Counted from the first letter of the stretch, positions 1 to 8,743 are shown. The stretch is DNA of 64,000 nucleotides from Bacillus wiedmannii (GCF_001583695.1 NZ_LOBC01000093.1:124001-188000), one strand, 5' to 3'. A program made the numbers and translations. Notes: generated by a model not told the origin, from the letters alone.

Positions 1-115
1 CAAAAAACAATCCTATTAAAACAACTAATAAACTTACTAAGACGATACAAGCTCGTTTATACATTAAAAATGAGAATCCGTCTTTTCCTATTCGAAACGG
101 GATATACTTCTTCAT
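1..115 (-). CDS. FecCD-type iron-siderophore ABC permease, 5' end only
   Basis: This is the first part of a second membrane permease subunit of the iron ABC transporter; the rest lies outside the window. On the minus strand the reading frame opens with ATG at 115 and reads MKKYIPFRIGKDGFSFLMYK, followed by a hydrophobic stretch (VLVSLLVVLIGLF). The ATG overlaps the stop codon of the upstream permease gene (ATGA), which indicates translational coupling. Siderophore importers commonly use two FecCD subunits as a heterodimer, and this arrangement fits that. The family call rests on position and the hydrophobic N-terminus, since only about 38 codons are visible. Confidence 0.75.
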   Translation of the reverse strand, partial: MKKYIPFRIGKDGFSFLMYKRACIVLVSLLVVLIGLFF

Positions 116-1116
116 TTGCTAAGCCCTCTCTTACGTGCAATATAAATAAAGAATGGAGCCCCGATAAATGCTGTCATAACCCCTACTGGTACTTCTTGTG
201 GCATAATGACATATCTTGCTGCTATATCAGCCAAGATTAATAATATTGCCCCTAATAATCCGCTATACGGCACTCTCCATCTGTGGTCGACTCCAACAAG
301 AAATCTAGCAAAGTGCGGAGTAACAATTCCTATAAACCCAATGGGACCAGCAACCGCAACTGAACCACCAGACAACAGTACAATAATAAGTAACACGAAT
401 GATTTCATTAAAATTGTTCGTTGTCCAAGTCCTTTCGCAACATCTTCCCCCATCATTAACGTATTTACTTTCCCCGCCATCATAAGAGATGCAATCCAGC
501 CTATTAATAAATACGGGAATACAGATTGTAAAATTTCTAACTTTCTCCCTTGCACAGATCCGGCAAGCCAAAATAATACTTCTTCAAGCGCCTTTTCATT
601 TAAAACAAGTAATCCTTGTGTTAATGATGAAAATAATGCACTAATTGCCACCCCTGCTAAAGTTAACTTAAGAGGCGTCGTCCCCTCTTTTCCTAAAGAA
701 CTAGAAGCAAATACAAGTACAGCTGCAACTGCTGCCCCTAAAAAGGCAATCCACGTGAAAGCTGATAATGATGTTACGGAAAAAATAACAATTGCTACAA
801 CTATGAAGAAAGCAGCACCTGAATTTAATCCAATAAAATCTGGAGAAGCAAGTGGATTCTTCGTTAAAGTTTGCATAAGACAACCTGCAATGGCTAAACT
901 AGCACCAACACTAGCTGCAATTAATGCCCTTGGTAGACGCACATTTTGAATAATAATATGTTCATTGGAACCATTAAAATGAAAAAAAGCATCTAACGCT
1001 AATTTCCAACTCGTATTTGTATATCCGAAAATAATACTTCCCCAAATACAAGTAATTACTGCAATGATTCCAACAAATAACCCAATCCATTTTGCTTGAT
1101 TTGTTTTTAATAACAT
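112..1116 (-). CDS. FecCD family iron-siderophore ABC transporter permease
   Basis: Integral membrane subunit of a ferric-siderophore importer in the cytoplasmic membrane. The protein has about 335 residues with many hydrophobic helices. FecCD/BtuC features include RLPRALIAASVGASLAIAG near the N-terminus and GPIGFIGIVTPHFARFLVG, where the conserved coupling-helix region lies. An open frame reaches TTG at 1134, but ATG at 1116 has AAGGGG about nine bases upstream and is the better start. The gene overlaps the next permease by four bases and is divergent from the binding-protein gene, with Fur-like sites between them. The gene set resembles the YfiYZ/YfhA hydroxamate siderophore system of B. 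subtilis; the actual ligand cannot be read from the sequence. Confidence 0.9.
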   Translation of the reverse strand: MLLKTNQAKWIGLFVGIIAVITCIWGSIIFGYTNTSWKLALDAFFHFNGSNEHIIIQNVRLPRALIAASVGASLAIAGCLMQTLTKNPLASPDFIGLNSGAAFFIVVAIVIFSVTSLSAFTWIAFLGAAVAAVLVFASSSLGKEGTTPLKLTLAGVAISALFSSLTQGLLVLNEKALEEVLFWLAGSVQGRKLEILQSVFPYLLIGWIASLMMAGKVNTLMMGEDVAKGLGQRTILMKSFVLLIIVLLSGGSVAVAGPIGFIGIVTPHFARFLVGVDHRWRVPYSGLLGAILLILADIAARYVIMPQEVPVGVMTAFIGAPFFIYIARKRGLSK

Positions 1117-1170
1117 GCAGCGTTTCCCCTTCAATGTATAATGATACGTTGTAAGTGTATTTCAACTTAA

Positions 1171-1203
1171 TTCTCATTGTCAACGATAATGAGAACTATT
1201 TTC
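1171..1203. promoter_or_regulatory. Fur-box-like operator between divergent iron-uptake genes
   Basis: The intergenic region contains GATAATGAGAACTATTTTC at 1185-1203, close to the 19-bp Fur consensus GATAATGATAATCATTATC. It overlaps an inverted repeat with TTCTCATT at 1171-1178 and AATGAGAA at 1188-1195. It lies between the permease gene (minus strand) and the binding-protein gene (plus strand), so iron-dependent Fur repression of both directions is likely. Binding is inferred from sequence only. Confidence 0.75.
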
Positions 1204-1288
1204 ATTGATATGTATTGACAATCAAAAGATAAAAGCTTAATATCATGCTTGCTATTGAAAAAACTTCTCAGTATGTAGGGGGTACATA

Positions 1289-2254
1289 ATGAAATTCGTG
1301 CAAAAGAAATCGTTTACAGTATTTGTATTTTTACTAGCCTTTTCACTACTTTTAAGTGCTTGTGGAAAATCAAATACGAAAGAAGAAACAAAAGAAGATA
1401 CGAAAAAAGAAATGATTACGGTTGAACATGCAATGGGTAAAACAGAAGTTCCTGCGAATCCAAAACGTGTAGTTATTTTAACAAATGAAGGAACTGAAGC
1501 TTTACTTGAACTAGGTGTGAAACCAGTTGGGGCTGTAAAATCTTGGACTGGTGATCCATGGTATCCACATATTAAAGATAAAATGAAAGATGTAAAAGTT
1601 GTTGGTGATGAAGGACAAGTGAATGTGGAAACAATCGCTTCTTTAAAACCAGACTTAATTATCGGTAACAAAATGCGTCACGAAAAAGTGTATGAGCAAC
1701 TAACAGCGATTGCACCTACTGTGTTCTCTGAGACGCTACGTGGTGAATGGAAAGACAACTTCAAATTTTATGCGAAAGCATTAAATAAAGAAAAAGAAGG
1801 TCAAAAGGTTTTAGCTGATTACAATAAAAGTATGAAAGATTTAAAAGCCAAACTAGGTGATAAAGTAAATCAAGAAATCTCTATGGTTCGCTTCATGCCT
1901 GGTGATGTTCGTATTTATCATGGCGATACATTCTCTGGTGTTATTTTAAAAGAACTTGGATTTAAACGTCCTGGAGATCAAAACAAAGATGATTTCGCAG
2001 AACGCAATGTATCTAAAGAGCGTATTTCTGCAATGGATGGTGATGTATTATTCTACTTCACATTCGATAAAGGCAACGAGAAAAAAGGCTCTGAATTAGA
2101 AAAAGAATATATCAATGATCCTCTATTTAAAAACTTAAATGCAGTAAAGAATGAAAAAGCATACAAAGTTGACGACGTTATTTGGAATACAGCTGGTGGT
2201 GTAATGGCTGCTAACCTACTACTAGATGACATTGAAAAACGCTTTGTTAAATAA
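1289..2254 (+). CDS. iron-siderophore ABC transporter substrate-binding lipoprotein
   Basis: Surface-anchored receptor of the iron importer. The 321-residue protein starts with a lipoprotein signal peptide (hydrophobic FVFLLAFSLLLSAC, lipobox LSAC with the modified cysteine near residue 25), then a charged linker and a PeripBP_2/FepB-type fold (ITVEHAMGKTEVPANPKRVV; IASLKPDLIIGNKMRHEKVYEQL). RBS GTAGGGGGT lies just before the ATG. It is divergent from the FecCD permease genes across Fur-like sites. It resembles YfiY-type hydroxamate siderophore receptors of bacilli; ligand identity is inference. Confidence 0.9.
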   Translation: MKFVQKKSFTVFVFLLAFSLLLSACGKSNTKEETKEDTKKEMITVEHAMGKTEVPANPKRVVILTNEGTEALLELGVKPVGAVKSWTGDPWYPHIKDKMKDVKVVGDEGQVNVETIASLKPDLIIGNKMRHEKVYEQLTAIAPTVFSETLRGEWKDNFKFYAKALNKEKEGQKVLADYNKSMKDLKAKLGDKVNQEISMVRFMPGDVRIYHGDTFSGVILKELGFKRPGDQNKDDFAERNVSKERISAMDGDVLFYFTFDKGNEKKGSELEKEYINDPLFKNLNAVKNEKAYKVDDVIWNTAGGVMAANLLLDDIEKRFVK

Positions 2255-2263
2255 TACACCTCT

Positions 2264-2294
2264 AACCAGCTCCCTTCTATGGAGCTGGTTTTTT
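2264..2294 (+). terminator. rho-independent terminator after iron-binding lipoprotein gene
   Basis: A perfect 10-bp stem, AACCAGCTCC at 2264-2273 and GGAGCTGGTT at 2281-2290, with a seven-base loop and a following T run, lies ten bases after the stop codon. Confidence 0.9.
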
Positions 2295-2457
2295 CATTTC
2301 ACTGAAGTGTCACATTATTTCATTTTGTATTTTTATTCCCAATATGTTATATTATAAAAGTAAATAGAATATATTTTCTCTATATCAGAATAAATGTTTT
2401 AATCTAAATTTTCTGATTAATCATTATTTTATTTTCTTTTAGAATTCAATTATTACA

Positions 2458-2473
2458 TTTGAAAACGCTTATC
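2458..2473 (+). promoter_or_regulatory. cre-like CcpA site upstream of peptide transporter
   Basis: TTTGAAAACGCTTATC matches the CcpA consensus WWTGAAARCGYTTWNN. It lies about 160 bp before the peptide transporter start, in an AT-rich 340-bp intergenic stretch (2295-2632) with no credible gene. Carbon catabolite control is inferred. Confidence 0.6.
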
Positions 2474-2632
2474 ATCTCGTTTTCAGGGCAAAATACAGTA
2501 ACGGTTGAAGAAAAATAGAACTTTTCTAGAAATTTTCTTTCTATTTCCATATAATTCTATTGACTTCTAAATATTTTGTGAATTAAAATAATTACATAAA
2601 TATCCGTTATACAGGATTAGGGGGAAACAAAA

Positions 2633-4018
2633 ATGGATGCAGCTTTAAAATTAGAAAAAGCTGGAGAACAACAATCACCAAAAAAACATCCACCAGGATT
2701 ATATTTGTTGTTCTTAACAGAAATGTGGGAAAGATTTAGTTATTATGGAATGCGTGGCCTTTTAGTTCTTTATTTAACAACTGCTGCCGTTAGTGGCGGA
2801 TTAGGATTTGATAAGGCAGTCGCAGTGCAATTATATGGTACTTTTACAGCAGCAGTATATTTCATGCCAATTATAGGCGGATGGCTAACTGATCATTATA
2901 TTACAAGACGTCATGCCATTACTCTCGGCGGAATTATTATGGCGATTGGTAACTTTGTACTATTCTCCATGAATACAAAAACAGGACTATTCCTTGGATT
3001 AGTACTATTAGTTATTGGTAATGGATTCTTCAAACCAAATATTTCTACACTGTTAGGTGAATTGTATGACGAAAATGATTCACGTCGTGACAGTGCATTT
3101 ACTATCTTCTATATGGGTATTAACGTAGGTGCTTTCTTCGCTCCACTTATTTGTGGATTTTTAGCAGAAGATTTCTTTAAAACAAGCGTTGATGGCGTTA
3201 TGGTTATGGGATATAAATATGGATTCTTAGCAGCTTGTATCGGTATGATTATTGGACAAATTGTTTTCAACTTATTAGCTCCTCGCTACCTTGGTACAGC
3301 AGGAACAACAGTTGTTGGTAAAAAAACAAAAAATCAACCTGCAATCGAAAAGAAACCTTTAACAAAACAAGAAAAAAATCGCACTTGGGCAATTGTAATT
3401 TTAACTTGTTTCGTTGTATTCTTCTGGGCAGGCTTTGAACAAGCTGGTAGTTCTTTAACACTTTATACAGATAAATTTGTTGATCGTACAATTTTCGGAT
3501 GGGAAGTTCCAACATCTTGGTTCCAATCCGTTAATCCAGCATTCATCGTACTACTTGCACCATTCGTATCTATGCTATGGTTAAAACTTTCTAAATCAAA
3601 ACGTGGCGATTTAAAAGTACCAACAAAAATGGCATTTGGTATGATTTTACTAGGTATAGGTTACCTTGTTTTAACATTAGCGGTTCTAAAAACTGGAAGT
3701 ACTGAAGCTGATATAACTGTTAAAGCAAACTTATTATTCATCGTTATCACTTATATGTTCCATACAATTGGCGAACTATTCTTATCACCAATCGGTCTAT
3801 CAATGGTAAGTGCAATTGCACCTGTTAAATTAGCATCATTACTAATGGGTGTATGGTTAGCTGGTTCAGGTATGGCTAACTGGTTAGCTGGTAAGCTTGC
3901 TTCCTTTACACAATCATTAGGTTATCTTGAAGTATTTGCAAGTATCGGTATTATCGTTATCGTCCTAGGAGTTGTACTTCTTCTCTGCTCTAAAAAAGTT
4001 GCAAGTATGATGGAATAA
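2633..4018 (+). CDS. dtpT: POT family proton-coupled di/tripeptide transporter
   Basis: Imports di- and tripeptides with protons across the cytoplasmic membrane. The protein has 461 residues and about 12-14 transmembrane segments. Family signatures visible are the N-terminal ERFSYYGMRGLLVLYLT (the POT motif ExxERFxYYG is partly present as EMWERFSYYG near residue 31) and later GFFKPNISTLLGELY. A charged cytoplasmic loop separates the two halves (KKTKNQPAIEKKPLTKQEKN). RBS AGGGGGAAACAAAA precedes the ATG. The gene is monocistronic, with its own long leader and a terminator shared with sspH. Confidence 0.92.
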   Translation: MDAALKLEKAGEQQSPKKHPPGLYLLFLTEMWERFSYYGMRGLLVLYLTTAAVSGGLGFDKAVAVQLYGTFTAAVYFMPIIGGWLTDHYITRRHAITLGGIIMAIGNFVLFSMNTKTGLFLGLVLLVIGNGFFKPNISTLLGELYDENDSRRDSAFTIFYMGINVGAFFAPLICGFLAEDFFKTSVDGVMVMGYKYGFLAACIGMIIGQIVFNLLAPRYLGTAGTTVVGKKTKNQPAIEKKPLTKQEKNRTWAIVILTCFVVFFWAGFEQAGSSLTLYTDKFVDRTIFGWEVPTSWFQSVNPAFIVLLAPFVSMLWLKLSKSKRGDLKVPTKMAFGMILLGIGYLVLTLAVLKTGSTEADITVKANLLFIVITYMFHTIGELFLSPIGLSMVSAIAPVKLASLLMGVWLAGSGMANWLAGKLASFTQSLGYLEVFASIGIIVIVLGVVLLLCSKKVASMME

Positions 4019-4022
4019 CACA

Positions 4023-4058
4023 AAAAAGACGCTTCTAAACATTTAGAAGCGTCTTTTC
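4023..4058. terminator. bidirectional terminator between dtpT and sspH
   Basis: Inverted repeat of AAAAGACGCTTCTAAA with its complement around a two-base CA loop, with A and T runs on both flanks, so it can stop transcription from both convergent genes. Confidence 0.9.
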
Positions 4059-4060
4059 TA

Positions 4061-4240
4061 TTACTTCTCCTCTAAAGCCGTCACGTTCACGTGAACGCTT
4101 TCTCCAGGATTAGATACATCATACACTTGAGCAACTCCACTCTGCTCGTCACAGCTCTCAATCCATACTGGTACGCCCTCATATGTAACGTCAATGCTAC
4201 TTGAAGAAGATAAGATTTGTTTCACACGTTTTACATCCAT
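4061..4240 (-). CDS. sspH: small acid-soluble spore protein, H type
   Basis: Minor spore-core protein of 59 residues made in the forespore. The sequence starts [20 protein letters not shown] and continues with [10 protein letters not shown] and [19 protein letters not shown], the SspH family pattern. The open frame extends further upstream to 4309, but ATG at 4240 has a strong AAGGAGG eight to nine bases upstream and gives the family length. Presence of this gene shows an endospore-former. Forespore-specific (sigma G type) expression is known for the family; no promoter was assigned here. Confidence 0.93.
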   Translation of the reverse strand: MDVKRVKQILSSSSSIDVTYEGVPVWIESCDEQSGVAQVYDVSNPGESVHVNVTALEEK

Positions 4241-4386
4241 ACTACTATTCCTCCTTTTACTTACTACACTCCTTTCTATCTTTTCTTTTCCCTTTAGAAT
4301 ATATTCCATACAGTAGCATGTTAATTGGTAGCCTTTTCTTCCTTACATGCTAATATTTACTCTCGTATTACCTTTCTGACAAATAA

Positions 4387-4415
4387 AAAAAGACGTATAT
4401 TCCACACGTCTTTTT
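4387..4415 (-). terminator. terminator of the ArsR-family gene
   Basis: Stem AAAAAGACGT (4387-4396) with ACGTCTTTTT (4406-4415), followed on the minus strand by more T residues. Confidence 0.85.
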
Positions 4416-4431
4416 CCATAATATTCAAATT

Positions 4432-4719
4432 TCAAGAAAATAATGTTTTTACAACTTCACTTACTTTATCATTATGAATTTGATAATACACTTCTAGTCC
4501 TCGTCTTTCAAAGCGTACTACTTTATTTTGTTTTAATTTCGTTAAATGTTGCGAAACCGTTGATTGTGGAATTTCTAACACTTCCTGTAATTGTGTTACA
4601 TTACAAGTGCCACGTTGCATTAGTTCCATTACTAGACGTAGACGCAACGGATGCGCTAACGCTCTTAACATTTGTACATCTTCTTCTGAAATACGACATT
4701 CGAATTGATTTTGGCTCAT
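4432..4719 (-). CDS. ArsR/SmtB family winged-helix repressor
   Basis: A 95-residue DNA-binding regulator with the ArsR core LRALAHPLRLRLVMELMQRG (residues about 19-38), recognition helix region LEIPQSTVSQHLTKLKQNKVV and wing RRGLEVYYQI. The classical metal-binding ELCVCDL motif in the alpha-3 helix is absent; in its place is GTCNVTQLQEV. Two cysteines remain (about residues 8 and 39), so a thiol-based or other non-classical signal is possible. RBS GAGGGGAACTTT precedes the ATG. It is a single-gene unit and the target is unknown. Confidence 0.85.
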   Translation of the reverse strand: MSQNQFECRISEEDVQMLRALAHPLRLRLVMELMQRGTCNVTQLQEVLEIPQSTVSQHLTKLKQNKVVRFERRGLEVYYQIHNDKVSEVVKTLFS

Positions 4720-4739
4720 AAAGTTCCCCTCATTTTCGT

Positions 4740-5425
4740 TTTTATTTTCTTTTTATTTATTTATATATCTGTTCTTATATTTCCTGTTACGACATAACTT
4801 TATCAACCTATAAAGCTGAAAATTTTTTCCACCTTTATCAGCAAAAAATTCAGGAAAAATTCCTTACTGATTTTGAATATTATACTATATGATATAATGA
4901 AAAAGCAAAAGTAAGGGCTATGAATACTTTGCTTACAAACGTTGTTTTATCAAGCTTTTTGTTATATTTTCACCTCACTGCAACGTACAGTAATGATATT
5001 GTAAAATACCGTCTATAATTGATAACCTATCGTAACGTATTTGGGTTATATTTAACCTCTTTGTTATGCTAAAAGGAATTTTCAGTAAAAAAGATAATGT
5101 AATATTAAAAATTGACTTATTGTTGTTTTAATTCGTATTGTACTTGCTCAGACTGTTATTCAAAACTTCCTATTAAATGCATTTGCCTTCTCTTTCTTAC
5201 TAGATCAACTCAGACCAGCATGTGACCCCTATCAAATTTCAACATCATATATACTTAATGCAAAGACGTCATCTAACATATAAGATTAATGATATACGAA
5301 CAAAGAAAACAATATAGAAATAACTTCAAAAAACAAACTCAAATAGATTTGAGTTTGTTTTTTGTCTACTTTATGAACAAAGCATTTCTTTTAATACTAT
5401 TATGGAATAATTATACTTTTTTACG
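4740..5425. other. 686-bp region with no firm gene; possible small transcript
   Basis: AT-rich DNA between the ArsR gene and the lctP promoter. It contains a TATAAT box near 4892-4897, a 32-codon open frame at 4920-5018 (starts MNTLLTNVVLSSFLLYFHLT; weak AAGTAAGGGCT before the ATG), another unbroken but start-less frame near 5110-5285, and a perfect terminator-like hairpin at 5328-5363. None of these is enough to call a gene; a small RNA or peptide transcript ending at the hairpin is possible. Confidence 0.4.
5328..5363. terminator. orphan bidirectional terminator hairpin upstream of lctP
   Basis: A perfect 17-bp stem (AAAAAACAAACTCAAAT and its complement) with a two-base AG loop. No recognised gene ends here: the nearest plus-strand gene upstream ends at 4018 and lctP lies downstream. 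Confidence 0.75.
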
Positions 5426-5454
5426 TTGACAATAGTGTTGAAGGAGAATATACT
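5426..5454 (+). promoter_or_regulatory. sigma-A type promoter of lctP
   Basis: TTGACA at 5426-5431, a 17-bp spacer and TATACT at 5449-5454. It lies 80 bp before the lctP start and directly upstream of the two Rex-type operators. Confidence 0.8.
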
Positions 5455-5469
5455 AAGCATGTAAGTTGA

Positions 5470-5508
5470 TTGTGAATTGTTTCACAAATAATGTGAATTT
5501 CTTCACAT
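5470..5508. promoter_or_regulatory. tandem Rex-type operators of lctP
   Basis: Two palindromes lie just downstream of the -10 box: TTGTGAATTGTTTCACAA at 5470-5487, a perfect match to the Rex consensus TTGTGAA-N4-TTCACAA, and ATGTGAATTTCTTCACAT at 5491-5508. Their centres are 21 bp apart, about two helical turns. The cores also fit the Fnr consensus TGTGA-N6-TCACA, but position downstream of the promoter favours a repressor. Rex senses the NADH/NAD+ ratio and is known to control lactate genes in Firmicutes. Confidence 0.85.
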
Positions 5509-5533
5509 AAAATAGATAGGAGTTGTCATTATT

Positions 5534-7153
5534 ATGAGTACTTGGACACAAATTTATGACCCATTAAACAATATTTGGTTATCTGCACTAATCGCAGCAC
5601 TTCCAATTTTCTGCTTCATCATTTGTTTAATGGGACTAAAAATGAAAAGTTACATGGCTGGTCTTTACAGTGTGATTGTCGCTATTATTCTTGCTATATT
5701 CGTTTATAAAATGCCAGCAACCGTAGCTATAGCATCTGCCGGATTCGGTGTTTTATCTGGATTTTATCCAATTTGTACTATCGTTATCGCAGCAATTTTC
5801 CTTTACAAATTAACTGTTAAAACAGAGCAATTCAACATCATTCGTGATAGTATTTCAAGCATTACAAATGATCAACGTTTACAAGTATTATTAATCGCTT
5901 ATTCTTTCGGTGCTTTCTTAGAAGGCGCAGCTGGTTTAGGGGTTCCAGTTGCTATTACAGCTGCATTACTTGTAGGTATGGGCTTTAATCCATTAAAAGC
6001 AGCAGGTATTTGTTTAGTAGCTAACATCGCTGGTGGTGCTATGGGTGCTATGGGTATCCCAGTCACAGTACCAGCACAATTAACTGAGTTAGACGCATTA
6101 ACTATCGGTCGTCAAACTGTTCTTATTTTACCATTCATTAGTATTGTTTTACCTTTCTTACTTGTATCAATGGTTGATGGAATTAAAGGTATTAAAGAGA
6201 CTTGGCAAGGTATTCTTGTAAGTGGTGTTTCTTTCGCGGTTACTCAGTTCCTTGTAACTTACTTCTTAGGTGCAGAACTTACTAATATTTTCGCAGCCGT
6301 TGTAAGTATGATCTCTCTTGCATTATTCTTACGTGTTTGGCAGCCAAAATCTTCTACTCAAGAAGAAAAACAAGAAGAAAAAGTATCTCATACATTTAAT
6401 CAAATTTTATATGCTTGGTCTCCATTCGTATTCTTAACTGCATTCGTAACAATCTTTAATTTAAAACCAATTAAAGCTTTATTTGCTCCGGATGGCGCAC
6501 TAGCAAACTTAGTATTTAACATTCAATTCCCTGGTCTTCATAACGCTGTTATGAAAACTACACCTATTACAAAAGCTGATACACCTTTCGCAGCTGTTTT
6601 CAAATTTGATGTATTCTCATCTACAACTACTGCAATCGTATTAGCAATTATCGTTTCACTTATCGTATACCGTGTAAAAGGTAAAATGGTTAAAGAATTA
6701 ATGGTTGAAACAATACAAGAACTAAAAGCTCCAGTATATACAATCTGTAGCGTTATCGCTTTAGCTTACGTAGAGAACTACTCTGGTATGTCATCTACAC
6801 TTGGACTTGCATTCTCTTCTACTGGTAATGCATTCCCTGTTCTTTCTCCGATCTTAGGATGGATTGGCGTATTCATTACAGGTTCAGTAGTATCAAGTGG
6901 TTCATTATTTGCACCGCTTCAAGCAGTAACTGCAGATCAATTAAACATCGTTCCTTCTACTCTTGTTGCATTAAACGTAGTAGGTGGTACAATGGCAAAA
7001 ATGGTTTCACCACAATCTGTAGCAGTTGCTTGTGCCGCAGTTGGACTAGTTGGTAAAGAATCTGTCCTATTTAAAACAGCAATGAAATACAGTTTAATCT
7101 TCTTAGCTATCATTAGCTTACTTCAATTAAACGCTGTATTTAATATCTTTTAA
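5534..7153 (+). CDS. lctP: L-lactate permease
   Basis: Transports L-lactate across the membrane, probably with protons. The 539-residue LctP-family protein has about 12 or more hydrophobic helices, with the conserved FGAFLEGAAGLGVPVAITAALLVG region near residues 125-150, GGAMGAMGIPVTVPAQL, and the C-terminal ENYSGMSSTLGLAF and GSVVSSGSLFAPLQ segments. RBS TAGGAG is about 12 bases before the ATG. It has its own promoter with two Rex-type operators, so expression should rise when NADH is high (oxygen limitation, fermentation). Monocistronic, with a terminator shared with aspartase. Confidence 0.95.
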   Translation: MSTWTQIYDPLNNIWLSALIAALPIFCFIICLMGLKMKSYMAGLYSVIVAIILAIFVYKMPATVAIASAGFGVLSGFYPICTIVIAAIFLYKLTVKTEQFNIIRDSISSITNDQRLQVLLIAYSFGAFLEGAAGLGVPVAITAALLVGMGFNPLKAAGICLVANIAGGAMGAMGIPVTVPAQLTELDALTIGRQTVLILPFISIVLPFLLVSMVDGIKGIKETWQGILVSGVSFAVTQFLVTYFLGAELTNIFAAVVSMISLALFLRVWQPKSSTQEEKQEEKVSHTFNQILYAWSPFVFLTAFVTIFNLKPIKALFAPDGALANLVFNIQFPGLHNAVMKTTPITKADTPFAAVFKFDVFSSTTTAIVLAIIVSLIVYRVKGKMVKELMVETIQELKAPVYTICSVIALAYVENYSGMSSTLGLAFSSTGNAFPVLSPILGWIGVFITGSVVSSGSLFAPLQAVTADQLNIVPSTLVALNVVGGTMAKMVSPQSVAVACAAVGLVGKESVLFKTAMKYSLIFLAIISLLQLNAVFNIF

Positions 7154-7156
7154 AAA

Positions 7157-7190
7157 TAAAACACCGATCCAAATGGATCGGTGTTTTTTC
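7157..7190. terminator. bidirectional terminator between lctP and aspA
   Basis: AAAACACCGATCC and GGATCGGTGTTTT around the loop AAAT, with A and T runs on both sides. Confidence 0.92.
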
Positions 7191-7193
7191 ACA

Positions 7194-8627
7194 TTACATC
7201 TTCTTATTCTTTAATAAAGAAGCACCAGCAATTTCAGGATGCGTCATTTCGAATGGATCCAAAATAATATCCAATTCTTCTTCTGTCAGTACACCATGTT
7301 CTAAACATAACTCCCTAACAGATTTCCCTGTTTCAATTGCTTCACGCGCAATACGAGATGCTGCTTCGTAACCAATATGAGGGTTAACTGCCGTAATAAT
7401 TCCAACACTTTTCTCAACATATTGCTTCAGCAATTCTTCATTTGCTGTAATTCCTTCAATACAATATTCACGGAATACACGGAATCCGTTATTCATAATA
7501 CTTATAGATTGAATTAAATTAAATACGAGTACAGGCTCCATTACATTTAACTCTAATTGTCCTGCTTCTGATGCTAAACAAATTGTATGATCATTACCAA
7601 TTACTTGGAAAGCAACTTGATTAATTACTTCTGCCATAACAGGATTTACTTTACCTGGCATAATAGATGAACCTGGTTGACGAGCTGGTAATTGAATTTC
7701 CGCCAATCCAACACGTGGACCAGATGCCATAATGCGAAGATCGTTTGCAATTTTAGACATGTTCATCATACATACTTTTAATGCCGCAGATACTTCTGTG
7801 TATGCATCTGTGTTTTGCGTTGCATCAACTAAATGCTCTGCACCAACAAGTGGGAATCCGCTAAATGTTCGCAAGTGTTTAACCACTTGTTCAATGTAGG
7901 TAGGGTTTGCATTTAATCCCGTACCAACAGCTGTCGCCCCCATGTTCACTTCATATAAATGTTGGCGAGACTGTTTAATTCTTTTTATATCACGCGCAAG
8001 CACTCGGCTATACGCTTCAAATTCTTGTCCAAGACGAATCGGAACAGCATCTTGTAAATGTGTACGTCCCATTTTAATGACGTGATCGAACTCTTTTGCT
8101 TTTGCACGGAAAGCAGAATGAAGTTCTTCCATTGTAATAAGAAGTTCTTCTAACATCATAAGAGTTGCAATATGAATTCCCGTCGGAAACGCATCATTTG
8201 TTGATTGAGCCATGTTTACATGAGTGTTTGGGCTAATTTTTGCATACTCGCCTTTTTCATATCCCATACGTTCTAACGCTCGATTAGCGATTACTTCATT
8301 TGTATTCATATTAATAGAAGTTCCAGCACCGCCTTGGATTGGATCCACGATAAATTGATCGTGGTATTTTCCATCAACAATTTCTTGCGCTGCTTCTGCA
8401 ATTTCATGTCCAATGTCTTTCGCTAAGTAACCAGTATCCATATTTGCAAGAGCCGCCGCTTTTTTCACAATTGCCATTGCCGTAATGAGTGACGGATGAA
8501 TGCGATATCCTGTAATCGGGAAGTTTTCTACAGCACGTAATGTTTGTACCCCATAATAAGCTACACTCGGTACTTCCTTTTCACCTAAAAAATCTTTTTC
8601 TATCCGTATATCCTTCGTTGCTATCAT
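7194..8627 (-). CDS. aspA: aspartate ammonia-lyase (aspartase)
   Basis: Converts L-aspartate to fumarate and ammonia. The 477-residue fumarase/aspartase-superfamily enzyme has the early substrate-binding region GGAGTSINMNTNEV, TNDAFPTGIHIA, the H-containing MGRTHLQDAVP and the signature loop GSSIMPGKVNP near residue 320. The open frame begins at GTG 8636, but ATG 8627 sits six bases after AGGTG and is the more likely start. A cre-like site lies about 115 bp upstream. Aspartase and fumarase are close relatives; motif context and length (AnsB of B. subtilis is about 475) support aspartase. It is convergent with lctP. Confidence 0.93.
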   Translation of the reverse strand: MIATKDIRIEKDFLGEKEVPSVAYYGVQTLRAVENFPITGYRIHPSLITAMAIVKKAAALANMDTGYLAKDIGHEIAEAAQEIVDGKYHDQFIVDPIQGGAGTSINMNTNEVIANRALERMGYEKGEYAKISPNTHVNMAQSTNDAFPTGIHIATLMMLEELLITMEELHSAFRAKAKEFDHVIKMGRTHLQDAVPIRLGQEFEAYSRVLARDIKRIKQSRQHLYEVNMGATAVGTGLNANPTYIEQVVKHLRTFSGFPLVGAEHLVDATQNTDAYTEVSAALKVCMMNMSKIANDLRIMASGPRVGLAEIQLPARQPGSSIMPGKVNPVMAEVINQVAFQVIGNDHTICLASEAGQLELNVMEPVLVFNLIQSISIMNNGFRVFREYCIEGITANEELLKQYVEKSVGIITAVNPHIGYEAASRIAREAIETGKSVRELCLEHGVLTEEELDIILDPFEMTHPEIAGASLLKNKKM

Positions 8628-8743
8628 TTTCATCACCTATACTTTTCATTCTAAATCCCTATCTAAAAAATTCGCCCTCTAAAAATACGAGTATCATTCA
8701 GAAGAATTTTTCAGTATCCACCTTCACTATATAGCACCTTTTT

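Noticed and set aside
206-949. 247-codon plus-strand frame opposite the FecCD permease gene
   Set aside because: It is the complement of a clear membrane permease and its product has no family features; the permease frame has a good RBS and operon overlap.
5471-5507. Fnr as the only regulator of lctP
   Set aside because: The sites do fit Fnr cores, but the longer Rex consensus is matched perfectly in the first site and the position after the -10 box suits a repressor. Fnr is kept as a secondary possibility.
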